From Hydractinia symbiolongicarpus (taxonomy: Eukaryota > Cnidaria > Hydrozoa > Anthoathecata > Hydractiniidae), in NCBI RefSeq assembly GCF_029227915.1, contig NC_079880.1:13598001-13662000 (forward strand): 64,000 nucleotides of DNA. Direction: 5' to 3'. The notes under the pieces are model-generated. The model was not told where the DNA came from, did no database searches, and saw only the letters and a program-made list of their open reading frames with translations. The first letter of the stretch is position 1. The number at the start of each line of letters is the position of its first letter. Of this stretch, positions 22,360-34,300 are shown piece after piece. The position numbers were made by a program, and so were the translations under genes.

Positions 22360-24092
22360 ATGGTTAGAAATTATGTCAGAAAAACAGAGAGGGCTGTGGT
22401 CTGAAGATTCAATGCTGGAAGCCATACGAGCTGTCAAAAATAAGGAGATGAGTTTACGTAAAGCTGCAGATGCATTCAATGTGCCTAAAAATGCTCTTCA
22501 CAGAAGGGTAACTGGTCAGTTAAAGTTACTCAGTGAGGATAACTTAAATACAAAAATACTGGGTCCTAAAAGGACAGTTCTAACCAAGGACCAGGAAGAT
22601 AAGCTTGTCAAGTATATTAGAGATATGGACACTGTATTTTATGGTTTGACAATTTAATGACATTCAACGCATTCTTTTCCAATATGTCGATAGAAACAAA
22701 ATTCCTCACCCTTTCAATGTGGTCTCAGGTCTTGCTGAAAGAGATTTTGTTGAAGGATTTCTGAAAAAAAACCCAATGTTATCTTTACGAAAACCACAGG
22801 GCGTTGCTCTTAATAGAATTTATGCACTTAACCGAGAGTCGGTATCAAGCTATTTTGCCAATTCAGAAAATATTTTAGACACTTATAAATTTCAAGCACA
22901 CCAAATTTATAATTGTGATGAATCTTGCATAACAGCAGTAAACAAACCAATGAAGGTGATTGCCCCAAAAGGCAAACACTGTGTCTCCTCAGCTACCAGC
23001 CGCGAGAAGGGAGTCACAACAACAATTGTGTGTTGCACCAGTGCTACAGGAAATTATGTGCCACCTTTAATGGCTTTTAAAAGGAAAAGAATGAAACCTG
23101 AACTCATTGATGATGCCCCACCTGGTACAATAGGAGGGTGCTCGGACAATGCCTGGATAACAACCGAACTTTTCCTCACATATATGAAACACTTTTGTGT
23201 ACATGTACGTTGTTCAAAGGATCAGAAAGTCTTACATATTTTTGATGGTCATGTTACACATACGAAAAACATAGAAACTATAGATTATTGCAGAGAGAAT
23301 GGTATTGTTTTATTGTCCCTACCATCGCACACCTCCCATTAGTTACAACCTCTAGATCGAAGTTTTTTTAAGCCACTGAAGACTGCTTATCACACAGAAT
23401 GTAGTCGATGGATGAGGGAACACCCGGGACGTAGAATAACTGTTGACCAGATTGGTGCAATTTTTTCAACTGCATATTGTAAAGCAGCCACAACTCAAAA
23501 TGCAGTTTCTGGTTTTAAAACAAGTGGAATTGTACCATTAAATCGTGATGTTATTCCTGATAGTGAATATGCTGATGATGCACGTTTATCAGTCGAGACC
23601 ACTTTACCCAATGTTACCACTGCACCTCAATCGTCCACTGTTACCAACACACCTCATTCATCACCTGTTGTGCTCTCTTCAACACCTGTTGAAAAACCTT
23701 CATCTTCAAAAGCTGCTTAATTTTCCATTGAAACAAGTTTTGAAAACATTGTTCCTGTAACAAACGTTAAAATGCCAGCAGAAAAGGGTGAGGAATCAAT
23801 TATTATAACAGCATCACCACATCGTAATATGGGAAAAAAATTGCCGAAGAAGAACAAAATAAAGGAAAATATGGATAAAAAATGCTTAAAACCGAAAAAG
23901 GATCGCGGGAAAGGTAAATCGAAAGCAAAAGTAAAGCTTGTTCTGGAAGACTGGGAGTGTTATGTTTGCAACGGACTGTGGAGCAATGCAAAGGAGGGTG
24001 AAAAGTGGGTCCAATGTGTACGTTGTGTGACCTGGTGCCTCGAAGAGTGCTGCACGTTTCCAGGTGGTCAAGCTCTATGTGACATATGTTAA
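22360..24092 (+). pseudogene. pogo/Tigger-like DDE transposase with C-terminal PHD-like finger
   Basis: The best start is the ATG at 22360 (MVRNYVRKTER), after which a frameshift leads into 'GLWSEDSMLEAIRAVKNKEM', a psq/CENP-B-type helix-turn-helix. A second frameshift near 22655 precedes 'NDIQRILFQYVDRNKIPHPF'. The DDE_1 domain carries the first Asp in 'IYNCDES', the second in 'HIFDGHVTH' and the third in 'LQPLDRSFFK'. A TAG at 23340-23342 immediately precedes that third block, and a TAA at 23718-23720 splits the C-terminus. The last 50 residues form a Cys-rich finger (C-x2-C ... C-x2-C ... C-x2-C, 'WECYVCNGLWSNAKEGEKW'). This is unusual to see intact at the end of a pogo protein, though known in some invertebrate families. 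It is non-functional as written. Confidence 0.85.
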
Positions 24093-24266
24093 TATATAAA
24101 GCTACTATTTTTTACCTTTTCGATTGACCACTTATAATATAACTTTTTGTAACATGTTTTCTTCTCTAATATTTGTGTGTGTGTTTACAGTAGGCATCCA
24201 TGATATATTATTGTAACTTTTATTTTTTAAAAAACATGATTTGCTTAACTTAACTATTTTTTTGCA

Positions 24267-24304
24267 TGTCCCATCTTGCCCCGATTGCGGGGCAAGATGG
24301 GACA
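24267..24304. repeat. Head-to-head terminal repeats of the pogo family
   Basis: The two 16-bp arms, TGTCCCATCTTGCCCC and its exact inverse, are separated by 6 bp (gattgc). They match the outer termini at 22245 and 24466, so four copies of one end sequence lie within 2.2 kb. Confidence 0.9.
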
Positions 24305-24484
24305 ACACCTCCCCATTAAGTTTTAGTCATTTTTCCCAAATTTGATGATAGTTTTTGCTGATTATTTGGCTGCGCATAAATTGTAATAGGTATAGGTTCA
24401 TTTCAGGTGAAATTCTAAACTACTTCATTTTAACAGCAGGTGTTATTTAGGAAAATAACCTTAAGTGTCCCATCTTGCCCCGTA

Positions 24485-25954
24485 TTACGCTAATAAAACA
24501 TACAAATAAGAAAACTGACACAATAATTTCTAGCGCATCAGAAGAAACAATAAAAAAATGTCCATTTGTGAAAAAAACAACACCGTTAGAAATCCGTGCG
24601 TTTATTGGGTTGATGTTATATCGTGGTCTTTATAAACTCAATACTTTCACTGTGAGGAAACTGTTTTCAGATAGATATGGACCTCCAATATTTAGTGCAA
24701 CCATGTCGCGATACAGATTTTATTTTCTGATCGCAAACTTGATATTTGACGACGAAACCACTCGTGGCGATCGATGGAAAAAAGATCGTTTTACTGTAAT
24801 TCGAGATTTCCTTAAAATGTTCAACAAACAATGCATGACATGTCTTCGAGCATGTGATTATCTTTCCTTGGACGAAACACTTTCTCCAATGCGAACAAAA
24901 ATTGCATTCAAACAGTATAACCCAAATAACCCAGCCAAATGGGTTTACTTTTCAAATCGATAAACGCAGCTAGACACGCGTATACATACATCACCGCACC
25001 ATATGCTGAAAAGCCTCAAGAAGAGGGAGGAAAATTTTACTTTCCTGGAACAGAAACCATAACAAAACATCTTGTTTTGACATTGGATAAACATCAACCC
25101 CTCGATGGTCGAAACATATCATTTGACCGCCTCTACACTTCCTTCTCACTCGCAACGTTGCTCTTGATAGAGATCCATGTCACGTGTATTGGTACACTAA
25201 TGGCTAATAGGAAGGGTATACCAGCTAATGTGAAGAAGGTTGACCACAGAGAGGCACATTCCACTGAACTTTATTGGGAAAAAGAAGATCTTATTTTGGG
25301 TTCTTATGTGGTGAGTACGGCTACAGAGAAAAACAAAAATGTTCTCATGCTTTCGACAGTAAATCCCATTCTTGGTACAACCATTGCGATGACAAGAACA
25401 AAGCGGCACTTTATAAACTGTATGATTTCACCAAAGGCGGGACCGATATTGTAGATCAACGGATGGGCTTTTACACATGCAAGGTGAAATCTCGTAAGTG
25501 GTCCATGGCTGCATTTGCCTAAATTCTAGACATGGCTAGGGTGAATTCATAGATTTTGTACGAATTGAACAAAGAACTGTGTCCACTGAAGCAAAATTTT
25601 TTTGAATATGGCATGGGTGTTGTATTTGATCTTGTGAAACCATTTCTACAACAAAGAAATCAAGCCAGGTTATCACCAGCTGTGAAAACGAAGATAACGA
25701 TAACACTTATAACCATGAAAGCTGATACAGATCACGAAAACCTTGCCGCCAATTATGATAACCAGGATATTTACCCTGCATTAAGTAAAAAAAGGAGGCG
25801 ATGCAAAATGTGTATCAATAATCTCAAAACCCGTGAAGGTCAGAACTCCATATGCGGTGTATACTTCACTTGTCAGATGTGTGGAATTCAATTCATGTAT
25901 GTCGAAATCACTCCACCAACAAGTGCAACAATTGTATTAGCATTTCAAAGGTAA
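24485..25954 (+). pseudogene. piggyBac-like transposase, N-terminally truncated
   Basis: From the pogo right end the frame runs 'TPLEIRAFIGLMLYRGLYK', a typical piggyBac DDE-fold opening, then 'CDYLSLDETLSPMR' with the first catalytic Asp near 24870. A frameshift near 24940 leads to 'FDRLYTSFSLATLL' (second Asp, 25120). Another near 25400 leads to 'FTKGGTDIVDQRMGFY' (third Asp, 25445). A stop at 25520 and a stop/frameshift before 25556 precede the tail with 'RRRCKMCINN' and 'CQMCG', a RING-like Cys-rich finger. The missing first ~100 residues coincide with the pogo boundary, but I see no upstream half before 22.24 kb. Dead copy. Confidence 0.85.
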
Positions 25955-25984
25955 AAAAACTTGTATATACCTTTTTTTTTACAA

Positions 25985-26390
25985 TTTTTCTGGTTGCAAT
26001 TGGTTCTTCAATTCAGTGTTAGGTCTTTTATGAAAGAAAATTTACTAAAAGTATATTTCATTATCATTTTTGTGAAATTTTTGAATGAATAGTCATTTTT
26101 ATAAATTACGCTTGGTATTTTAAGATTTTGTTGATATTTTGAAGGGTCAAAAACGTGATTGTACATAGTTACACAACTTCTTTCTGTTTGTAATTGGTTC
26201 CTCAATATAATGTTAGGTATAATATGAAAGAATGAAAATTACAAAGTGCACGCACAATGATAAACTAAAATTAACTAAAAAGATTTTTATTATCATTTTT
26301 GTCAAATTTACACTTGGTAGTTTTTTGTGTTAATATATAGATTTATGTTGAAAGCATTAATACTGTGATTTTTTATGCTTCATACATTCC
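25985..26390. repeat. Diverged tandem duplication, about 190 bp period
   Basis: 'ttgcaattggttcttcaatt'...'gtgttaggt' at 25995 is repeated as 'ttgtaattggttcctcaat'...'atgttaggt' at 26190. Both are followed by 'attatcatttttgt.aaattt'. Part of the second unit ('gaaaattacaaagtgca', 26235) also occurs at 48552, so it is a dispersed family. Confidence 0.6.
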
Positions 26391-26455
26391 ATTTAGGCTA
26401 AGTTACTTCCAAAAAAAATTTGAGACCAAAACGACTTGTCGTTCTCTTTCTTCAG

Positions 26456-26479
26456 GGCTCGTACAGATCTGTACGAGCC
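26456..26479. repeat. Perfect 24-bp palindrome
   Basis: The half-site GGCTCGTACAGA is followed directly by its reverse complement without a spacer, centred on AGATCT. It is GC-rich compared with its surroundings and lies immediately upstream of the RPA-like frame. It could be an element terminus or a binding site. Function unknown. Confidence 0.8.
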
Positions 26480-26514
26480 GGGCCATTGAGGCCTAATCTG
26501 ACCGGGTAAAATAG

Positions 26515-27176
26515 GGTAAAGCTGCAAGCTCATGTCATCAAGTTGTATGAAAAAACTTTGCACCAAACTAAGCAAGGAGAAATCAAGAAGCAGGAAGTTA
26601 TTATTGTTGATGAAACCATTTCAAGAAAATTAGTGTTGTATGGAAATGTTGTAGGATCCCTAAAGCAAAATCAATCCAATACCATGGAAAACCTAAGATT
26701 GCACAGATAAAGAGTTGTATTTTTTAAACACTACACTATATAAGAAATTTAAGTTCGATGAAATTGAAACAATTAAACATACCATATATGTTTCTGAAAG
26801 CCCATCACATGAACTGCGTATTATGTGTACTATTAGAGCTGTTTCTTCTGTCAATATATATTACTGTTGTGTCAGTTGCAATGGAAGGTTAGATCACAAT
26901 GTCAAATTACTTTATTGTGATAGATGCAAACTGAAACAGAAAACGTCCAATTGTATCATACAAAGTTCAATGACACTACTTGTAAAAGATATCTCATCCA
27001 ATAATGATGCATTTACCCTTTTCTCTGATAATGACCAGTCGTGTAGGCTTCGTTCAATTGTAAACTTTGAGTTTGAAGATGGAGATGAGAAGGTCACAGA
27101 AGCTCTTTTTCATTATTCTGTTTCATTAAACATAACCTATGACTTTTCAACCAAAAGAGACCTCTTCGTTGCATGA
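26515..27176 (+). pseudogene. RPA1-like OB-fold/zinc-ribbon protein fragment
   Basis: Two connected frames resemble the C-terminal half of replication protein A large subunit. The first reads 'LQAHVIKLYEKTLHQTKQGE', 'IKKQEVIIVDETISRKLVLY' and 'GNVVGSLKQ', a strand-rich OB fold. After a frame break near 26710, the second carries the zinc ribbon 'YYCCVSCNGRLDHN' with 'LLYCDRCKLKQK' (C-x2-C ... C-x2-C) inside a second OB fold. A normal RPA1 would be about 600 residues, so most is missing. RPA-like genes are commonly carried by Helitrons, and a Helitron relic lies 4 kb downstream. A truncated host-gene copy is the alternative. Confidence 0.5.
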
Positions 27177-27229
27177 ACTGTTAATAAATATTATAAAAAC
27201 AACATTCTTGCTATTTCATTAGCATTTTA

Positions 27230-27935
27230 TGGGGGCGAACCCACCTGTTGTCGCCTACAAGTTGTTGCGACTGCGAAATTGCCCTGAAAGAGTCCCCTAT
27301 TGACTTCATGTTTGAAAAATAACAATTGTCTCCTTTTGTTCTTTAGAAGAGGAACACAAACAAGTGTTACGAGTTGTTGTGGTTGTTAGACTAACAGAGA
27401 GAAGATTGCTAACCAAGGAATAAGATCCGATTACTTCGTCAATGACTACGTGGAGCTTCTCAGGGACGTCTTGCTGATTGTTGCAATGAAATTCTTTTTG
27501 TTGTTGTTAAGAGTGTGCATTCTGTTTTGCAAAGCCCGCAGGAAATTGGAAGGATTGATAGGTGAACGGGAGCGATGTAAAAGGGACATATTTAGGACTA
27601 TTGACTTCAATAGTGGCGATAACAAAGAGGACTCTGATGGCAGTTCAGACCAAAGTCTTGGAAGGACAGTTAACACTTGAAAGATGGAGTTTGCATAGCA
27701 TGTGTTATCTTTGTTTATCAAACCGGCGTGGACATTGTTAGCTTTCTGCTTGGATTTGGTATTTTGGTCAACCGCAGGTTTTGGCAATGATGTAGCTGGA
27801 TACGCATTGTTATCGAAAAAAGAGTTTGATGCCAAAGGAGACACTTGAACATACATCTTTTGAGGTTGCGGATATTGTTGGACTGCATTCTTAGGATCAA
27901 TGCAAAGAATCTCTAGCAAATCAGATGTTATATAT
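27230..27935 (-). pseudogene. USP-family copy E (N-terminal half of the protease)
   Basis: On the minus strand a Ser/Pro/Lys-rich linker runs into the catalytic cysteine box 'GLINKDNTCYANSIFQVL', where G-N/D-TCY-x-NS is the ubiquitin-specific protease signature. 'SESSLLSPLLKSIVLNMSLL' and 'NPSNFLRALQNRM' follow, matching copy A. After a break near 27440 the zinc-finger start 'TCNTCLCSSSKEQ' appears in another frame (about 27330). The sequence then decays near 27230, before the His box. It is therefore a truncated, frameshifted copy. Its 5' side abuts a repeat end of the same family. Confidence 0.75.
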
Positions 27936-27936
27936 T

Positions 27937-28400
27937 GACCATTAAACAGGACGCGTAAAGCACAGAACACTAATAAAAAAACCTAAAAAGACAACAAACA
28001 AAACAATTAGCCAATTCAAACTGAATTAACAGGCACACGTAAAATAAATAAACCTTATTATGCGAAAGAATCCTTAAACGGATAAATCTTAGAATAATTC
28101 CTAACAGAACAAATGTAAACTAAGGCAGGCAACGATCTGTGCGCCAGGACTTGTGAACCTGGCTGTAGCTTTACACGTATTAAGGGCGCCCAACACTCAG
28201 ATCATTGCTGCTGTGGGTCAAACTAATGACAGTGCCAGCCTATCATGACTGGGGTGATGTGCGTGGGCGTCAAACCACGAAGACAAAATAAGAATATCAA
28301 ACCCCTTGTAATGCTTCTAAAATGACTCTGGGCAGCAGGATCGTCAATGATAAAGGCAAAGTGAGCAAACTTTGCCTCCCTACTCGAGTGGGTAACTATA
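27937..28400. repeat. USP-family terminal region, internal part
   Basis: 'accattaaacaggacg', 'aaacaaaacaattag', 'caattcaaactgaattaa' and 'cttaaacggataaat' are followed by 'gcgccaggacttgtgaacc', 'ctggctgtagctttacacgt', 'gcgtgggcgt' and 'gcagcaggatcgtcaatg'. All recur in the same order at 40.4-40.8 and 43.1-43.3 kb. The outermost end is missing, having been replaced by copy E. Confidence 0.75.
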
Positions 28401-29296
28401 TACAGAAAATTTTTAAGATGTGGCTAATGACCAAACCGGCAATCGGTGGGATGCATCTCAATGAGAAGTCGGCTATTGGGATGCCAACCGGGGATGAACT
28501 TGGCATAATCTTGATGCCTTACCGAAAACGGCTTTTGATTCCGTCTGCCGCCAATCTCAAAAACCAATGCTATGGCCAAAATGTTTAAATACAACTACAA
28601 TAACCTGGATCATATCGACGCCAAAGGGGTTTTTAAATCAACGCTACAGGGTGAACGTCGTCAATGGTCATAGAATAATGACAGGCGATGAGGTGGGTTA
28701 TTCAATTTATGATGTTTTTGCAAATAAAGTCAAGACATTGGTGAAAAAAGCTAAGAAAAAAATCCGATCACAAGATACTTGAAAATCTATCAATATGTTG
28801 TCAATACGCGGAACAATTATTTAACAAATTGTCCAAGGCAACCATACCATTGTTGGTTATTTGCGGAGAAAACATTATTGATCGCCCCAAATATTATGAA
28901 AATTTAGGATATGTTTTAATCAGAAACATCAATGATTATGTTTATGAGAAATTCGGCGGCGGCGAAACGGACAGGAAAGGTTATCAAGAAGAGATCAATA
29001 ATAAATTGGGTGAGTTGTGGTTTTGTGCAAGACGTATCATCGACCAGGCAGATATGTTGTCGATAAATTATTTTATTAACGGTATTAAAAAAAAGCGGTC
29101 ATCCAAAAATCCCACCACTATTTTTGTTGATATGTTACAAGAAATATATCTTAAAATTGATGAGGATGAATATGTTGATCGCCTGTCAAACCAATATACA
29201 ACAATATCAACACATATATTTAAAAACATCTTGTCATTTTCGGGCAATTCCAAAAACATTTTGCATCCCATGAGAACATTAATGGTCAAGGTGTAA
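28401..29296 (+). pseudogene. Unidentified coding remnant
   Basis: Three successive open stretches in different frames (28322-28588, 28567-28782, 28829-29296) look like one decayed protein. The last two are separated by a frameshift at the A-run near 28757 and join to 'VKTLVKKAKKK' then 'SDHKILENLSICCQYAEQLF'. The 155-codon end segment contains 'ATIPLLVICGENIIDRPKYY' and 'ELWFCARRIIDQADMLSINY' and is charged and helical. I do not recognise the family. It sits between a USP-family end and the BEL/Pao remnant and is somewhat less AT-rich than both. It may be cargo, a viral relic or an unfamiliar transposon gene. Confidence 0.35.
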
Positions 29297-30110
29297 AGTC
29301 TAATGAGGATGATACGTCTTATTGTGACACTATCTTCCCTCATGCTGACAAAAATGGCACTGTATTGGGTTTAAGGTGGGATACCAACACTGATGAATTT
29401 ATTTTTGATTTCAACAATCTACTTCAAAATTGTTTAGAGATGAAAAAGACTAAGCGCGGTCTGTTGAGCACAGCCACAAGTCGTGCGATTCATTTGTAAC
29501 TTGCAACCGATCAGTCTACCCATTCGTTCGTTCGAGGTTTTCGCAGATTTGTTTCACGGAGGGGAACTCCGAATACTATTGTGGTCGTTGTTAACGTTTG
29601 AAGAACCCCAAACAACGGTGTGTGAGGTACAAACAACGATCAATAGTCGTCCATTTACATACGCGAATGAGGATGACCTCGACAAAGTTTTGACACCAAC
29701 CCACCTGATTTTTGGAAGGGACATTCAAGAAAACGATTAGAAATTTCATTCGATTCTGCAATATGAGTAATTCCCAAAACGTGTTCGTCATATTCGACTT
29801 ACTTTACAATATTTCCGTGAACGATTTAATACGACGTATATAAACGAACTCCGTCAATCCAATCTTTATCGAAAAGAGAAGACTGAAGAAAAAACGAAAA
29901 CTAGTGGAAGGAGACGTAGTTTTGATTAAAGATGATTCATACTTACCAAGAGGACGATGGAAAATTGGCAAAATTATCAAAGTTATTCATGGAAAAGATG
30001 GAGTCTTTCGAGGTGCGAAATTAAAAACAATAACCGACGGTACAACTAACAAAAAATGAAAACATGACAACATGCACAGTACAGGAAGGAGGAGTATAAG
30101 GAAAGCTGCA
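29297..30110 (+). pseudogene. BEL/Pao LTR retrotransposon remnant
   Basis: 'TVLGLRWDTNTDEFIFDF' then 'KKTKRGLLSTATS' (29355-29480) is the end of a Pao-type reverse transcriptase region. It jumps directly to integrase ('SRAIHL', 'ATDQSTHSFVRGFRRFVSRR', 'GTPNTIV'), so several hundred residues are deleted. Later blocks are 'TTINSRPFTYANEDDLDKVL' and 'TPTHLIFGRDI' (29635-29730), then 'RVRHIRLTLQYFRE' and the chromatin/DUF5641-like 'GDVVLIKDDSYLPRGRWKIG' (29910-29970). Frameshifts and stops are frequent. BEL/Pao is confident from the linked motifs. Confidence 0.85.
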
Positions 30111-30154
30111 ATTGAGGGACAGAACCTGCGAAGATTACGTGAACAATATAAATG

Positions 30155-30420
30155 AATATTTTTGGTCGGGGAAGATGTAGTACTTAGGATTGAGCATTGG
30201 CTATGTTTCTATTTTTTTTGTATATAGTATTGTGATGGTTATATTTGGTCGCGTGCTTATATTCTGTATTTTAACGCTACGTCGTGTATATTTTTTTTCT
30301 TGCAAATAGCCTTTCGAGAAGGAAGTAGAGTTGTGTCTTCTAATCTCGTTTTTACACACATAAAGCTAGTGTATTTTTTTTCTAATAAAATAAATAAGTT
30401 TGAGCCGAGGGGTTAAAGTA
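30155..30420 (+). repeat. Possible 3' LTR or tail of the BEL/Pao remnant
   Basis: This AT-rich stretch directly follows the pol end. It begins near 'tgaatatttttggtcgggg' and contains a TATA-like tatatagta and an AATAAA at about 30388. No second LTR copy was found in the window, so the boundaries are guesses. Confidence 0.3.
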
Positions 30421-30479
30421 TAAGTCTAGTAAAAAAACCAAAAAGTACGGCTCGTACCCCCCTCAACCCCGGATTTTGA

Positions 30480-30493
30480 CCCCCCCCCCCCCC
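30480..30493. repeat. C14 homopolymer
   Basis: A run of fourteen C in an otherwise AT-rich context, preceded by a C-rich cccctcaacccc stretch. Confidence 0.95.
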
Positions 30494-30499
30494 GTCTTT

Positions 30500-31370
30500 T
30501 GGTTTGGATTATACGTCCGCCGAACTTGAAAACGCAGAGAGGATTATGCTGTGAACAAGATACGGTAGTCGGCATTTTAAACACTAAAATTTTACAGACG
30601 TGATGCAAAGCAAGATCTTCCTTTTACAAGGATACAAATATAACACAAATAGTTTTTCACTTTTGCGTTTTATACTATTATAGTTCTATTTTAGCTAAAT
30701 ATAATAGTATTAATAGTATTTTTTCTTTTAGGATATCTCATCTCCAGTCTTGTTTCTTATCGATTTTGTCGTGTATTTTTAACTTTCCCGCTTTTTTGTA
30801 CCGCTGCTTTTCTCTTGAAATTTAAATTGGAAAGCCCTTACTTTTTTCTGAAGGAAGATTAAAGGAAATTTGAACAATTATTACGCGTCAAGGTGTTTTA
30901 TTTCATCGTTTTTAAGAAGATTAAAGAAAAAGAAATAATCAGTTTTAGTGGTATTATCTGTATAGTATCCTTTTCTCCAGATCACGGTGGTGTCAGAAAG
31001 GTGCATGCAAATTAGAAAGGTAGCTATCTAGCTCTGTTTTGTATAGGTTTAACATGCCTTTTTTGTAACAGGAGTGTTTATTAACAGTTTATTCAATTTT
31101 GACACTCGCACGCCTACACACACGTCTAAATCCGTATTGGGTGTATGGTTTTAAGGTCTTAAAAATAGCACAAAAAATAAGCACGCAGAAAAATGTATTA
31201 AAAGAACACTAAAATTTTTAATAAAAATAATTTTTCTTTTTTTTTATTATTTTAAGTGGGAGAAGAATGGCCTGTTGTATAAATTTCCAAACAACACAGC
31301 CTACTGTATAAATTTCGAAACAATACAAGTAAAATAAGTTTCTAAGTAAAATAAGTTGCAAAGTCCTGGA
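30500..31370. other. Spacer upstream of the Helitron
   Basis: AT-rich, no gene recognised. The Helitron 5' terminus presumably lies within it, but I cannot define it. Confidence 0.35.
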
Positions 31371-31379
31371 TTCGCAAAA

Positions 31380-34300
31380 ACAAGTTCCAGCAAAAGAAAG
31401 GCTGAGAGAAGAAAATTAAAAAAAGATATTGAAACTCAAGGTAAGAAGACTAATGAAAAAATCAGTGGAGATATTAGTGGCAATCAAAATGTTTATGACA
31501 CGATTAAAAAATTGAATATTTAAAAGGTGAACATTTGCATATCATAAAGACATGTGAAACGTGTAAGGAAACTAGACCTGTTTTCCATGAAACTGAGCCA
31601 TCTAATTTGCTTAAAAGTAGAACCAGACGCTTAATTTCAAATTAGAAAATCTTTGCAGATAATAGATATACTCGTTGTCAAAGTGAATTTCTTAAACAAA
31701 GGAGAAAAAGAGAATCTAATTTTGCTGCTAAATTTTCTGGTATCAATTCAGACATGCCGCACCTTCATTGTTTAGATTACACATACCATAATAACATGCA
31801 TTTTGCAGACGTTCCAGATTCAGGTAGCCGTGTATGTTCACTCATTAAAATATGGTTTGTTAGCATCAAAAGGTCATGCTGTTGCTATACCACACAATAT
31901 AAAGATCGCAACTTCACTTCCTTTATTACCATCAGAAATCAGCATATTATTGTTAAGGACAAAGAAAACTTCTAGTAAACAATACCTTGTGTCAATACTT
32001 TGTGCCACCAACATTACTTTGTGTCACGTACATCAATTGAAACAGCATTAAAAGGACTTGTGTTTGGTTATCCAACACATGGTGTAGAATCACAGGTTTT
32101 AGGCTATACTAAGTATAAAGGGCCGGATCATTGTTCAGGAATTAAAATAAATGGAAAGTACTTTTAGTGACTTCCATTCCGTACTATAGTGATGTCATAA
32201 TTGAGCAGGATCGATTAAATATTTTACCGATAAAAAGAAGTGAGAAAGAGGGAATTCCAACAGTACATTTTCCTGAAAAAAACACAGATGAACAAGATAA
32301 CCAGTTTGATCATTTAGACCCTAATGAAGAGATAGCATCATGGTCTGGAATTGTTACTCCGTTGGCACCACAAGATTTTGATGATAAAATTAAACATATG
32401 TTAAAAACGTTTTTAGGTAATAAACAAGATATTCTAGAGCAAGTTATTCAGCAAGGCAATGTTGCTTCCACTTTCTTAAACCAAAACAAACAAGATACTC
32501 CTTTTAGAGAGCTAAGTACACCTTTTTTAAAACGGCCTACCCTCAGATATTTGTGAACGGAACTTGTGATATCACAATTAAGCAATTACACCCGCTAGAC
32601 TATTTTTATTGGGTTGAACATATATATTTTACAAGTGTTAACAAAGTTACACAGCACCCATTTTTAAAGTTTCACTTGTTAAATCTTGGATTGTGTAAAA
32701 AAGCACTTACTCAAGGTAGTTTTGTTGTTGCTCAGCAACTTAATGATGCACCTTTAACAGTTGAGGAATTACAAAAAAACTTTGAAGAACAGGATGAAAG
32801 TGTTCCAAGAAAGATTATCAGTATGACTGCAAACCTGCCAAACACTGATACATATGGGAGAGAACGTAAAAAGGAATTAGATGCGCTATGTTTTATTATG
32901 TTAAAGGAGTTTCATGTTTTACCTACTTATTTTGACACTAGTAGCTGTGCCGAACATCATTGGAAACCACTTCACAAATTATTGAGAGAGTACTATGCAA
33001 CAGTGACCCAGACCGATATCAAGGAAGTTAAAAATAAATTTTATTCGAATTAACTTTTTAAACATAAACCTTCACATTGCTACAAAATATTTCAGTGCCA
33101 GACATGATAATTTCTCTAATACAGTGCTCAAAGAACTTTTTCAATATTCCGATTTCTAGGTTAGAATAGAATTTGCAAAATCTCGTGGTCAAATTCACAG
33201 CGATGATATTATATTTTCTTCAAATCACCATAATATTGTAAAATCTATAATGACGAATTATGAGGAGGGAATAAGTATAGAAACCCAGTTTTATGAATGG
33301 TTACAAACAGACTTAAAAAACACGGATGAAGTATTTTCCCCAAAATTCATATCATTGCACCCAGCTGACAGAATAGAAACTGGCGGAACTTCCAATGAAG
33401 AAAAAAATTGGTAAACAAACAAATCATTATGGGCTAAACCACAAGGTAGTGCATTACCTATTGATGGAACCATCCTTAATTGGCTGACCTGAATACAACT
33501 TAAAAATTAAAAGACTTCCAAATCTTGTAAACAAAATTTTGTTACATTGGTGCAGTTTGTTCTTTTGGCGTAGAAAAACCATGACAGTTAATAGTCCAGA
33601 TGGCAAAAGTAAAAAGGTTGTCAAATATTGTAGATTTCATTTTGGAGAATTTAATGAAGAAACACAAACAATTTCCGGAAAGAACATTCATACATATCAA
33701 CCAGTAATTACTGATGGTGCACATCCATGCTATGAAGGACCAACTGATCATCACAGATTTATACAACATGCAAAGTGTAGGCCCATGAGTTAGTTAGCAA
33801 ATTGTGACACCCAGCAAATTATAGAGAAAGATTTTGTTTCTTGTCTTAAATATCTAGCAGTGTATGCTTATAAAGGAGCTGCCACAACCAGTGATTTAAT
33901 AACTATTTATAGTAATTTATTGAATACATCTGCTACTAATGCATATGTCCGAAGTATAGCTCAAAGACTATTGTTAAAAACTGTTGACATGGTTGATACA
34001 CCTGGATCTGCTACTGATTTCATCAACAGTAGATCAAAATTATACCATTGCTCTAGAAAATTTAAAAGAATTGGATTGAGTGGTTATAGAACTTTAAAAA
34101 TGCAGAATGATTGTGGTGGTACTGTCACAAATTCCACACATTGGACAAATTTTCTGGAGATGACAGGCGTCAAAATCTCCCTGCAATTAACCTTTTGTGA
34201 TTGTCCTAAAAGTACAAGCTGTGGACAAGACCATGTTCCTGTTTTTACTCGATTACCTATATATCCAAATTGGCCAGTTGATGCAAAAGCCCAATTAATG

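Larger units (their letters stand above)
22243..24482 (+). mobile_element. pogo-like DNA transposon, 2.24 kb
   Basis: The inverted termini contain GGGGCAAGATGGGACA at 22245-22260 and its inverse at 24466-24481. TA lies just outside at 22241-22242 and 24483-24484. A second head-to-head pair of the same 16-mer lies at 24267-24304. The element may therefore be a pogo transposon ending at about 24282 followed by a 190-bp non-autonomous copy, or one element with duplicated subterminal repeats. It encodes the broken transposase below. Confidence 0.75.
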
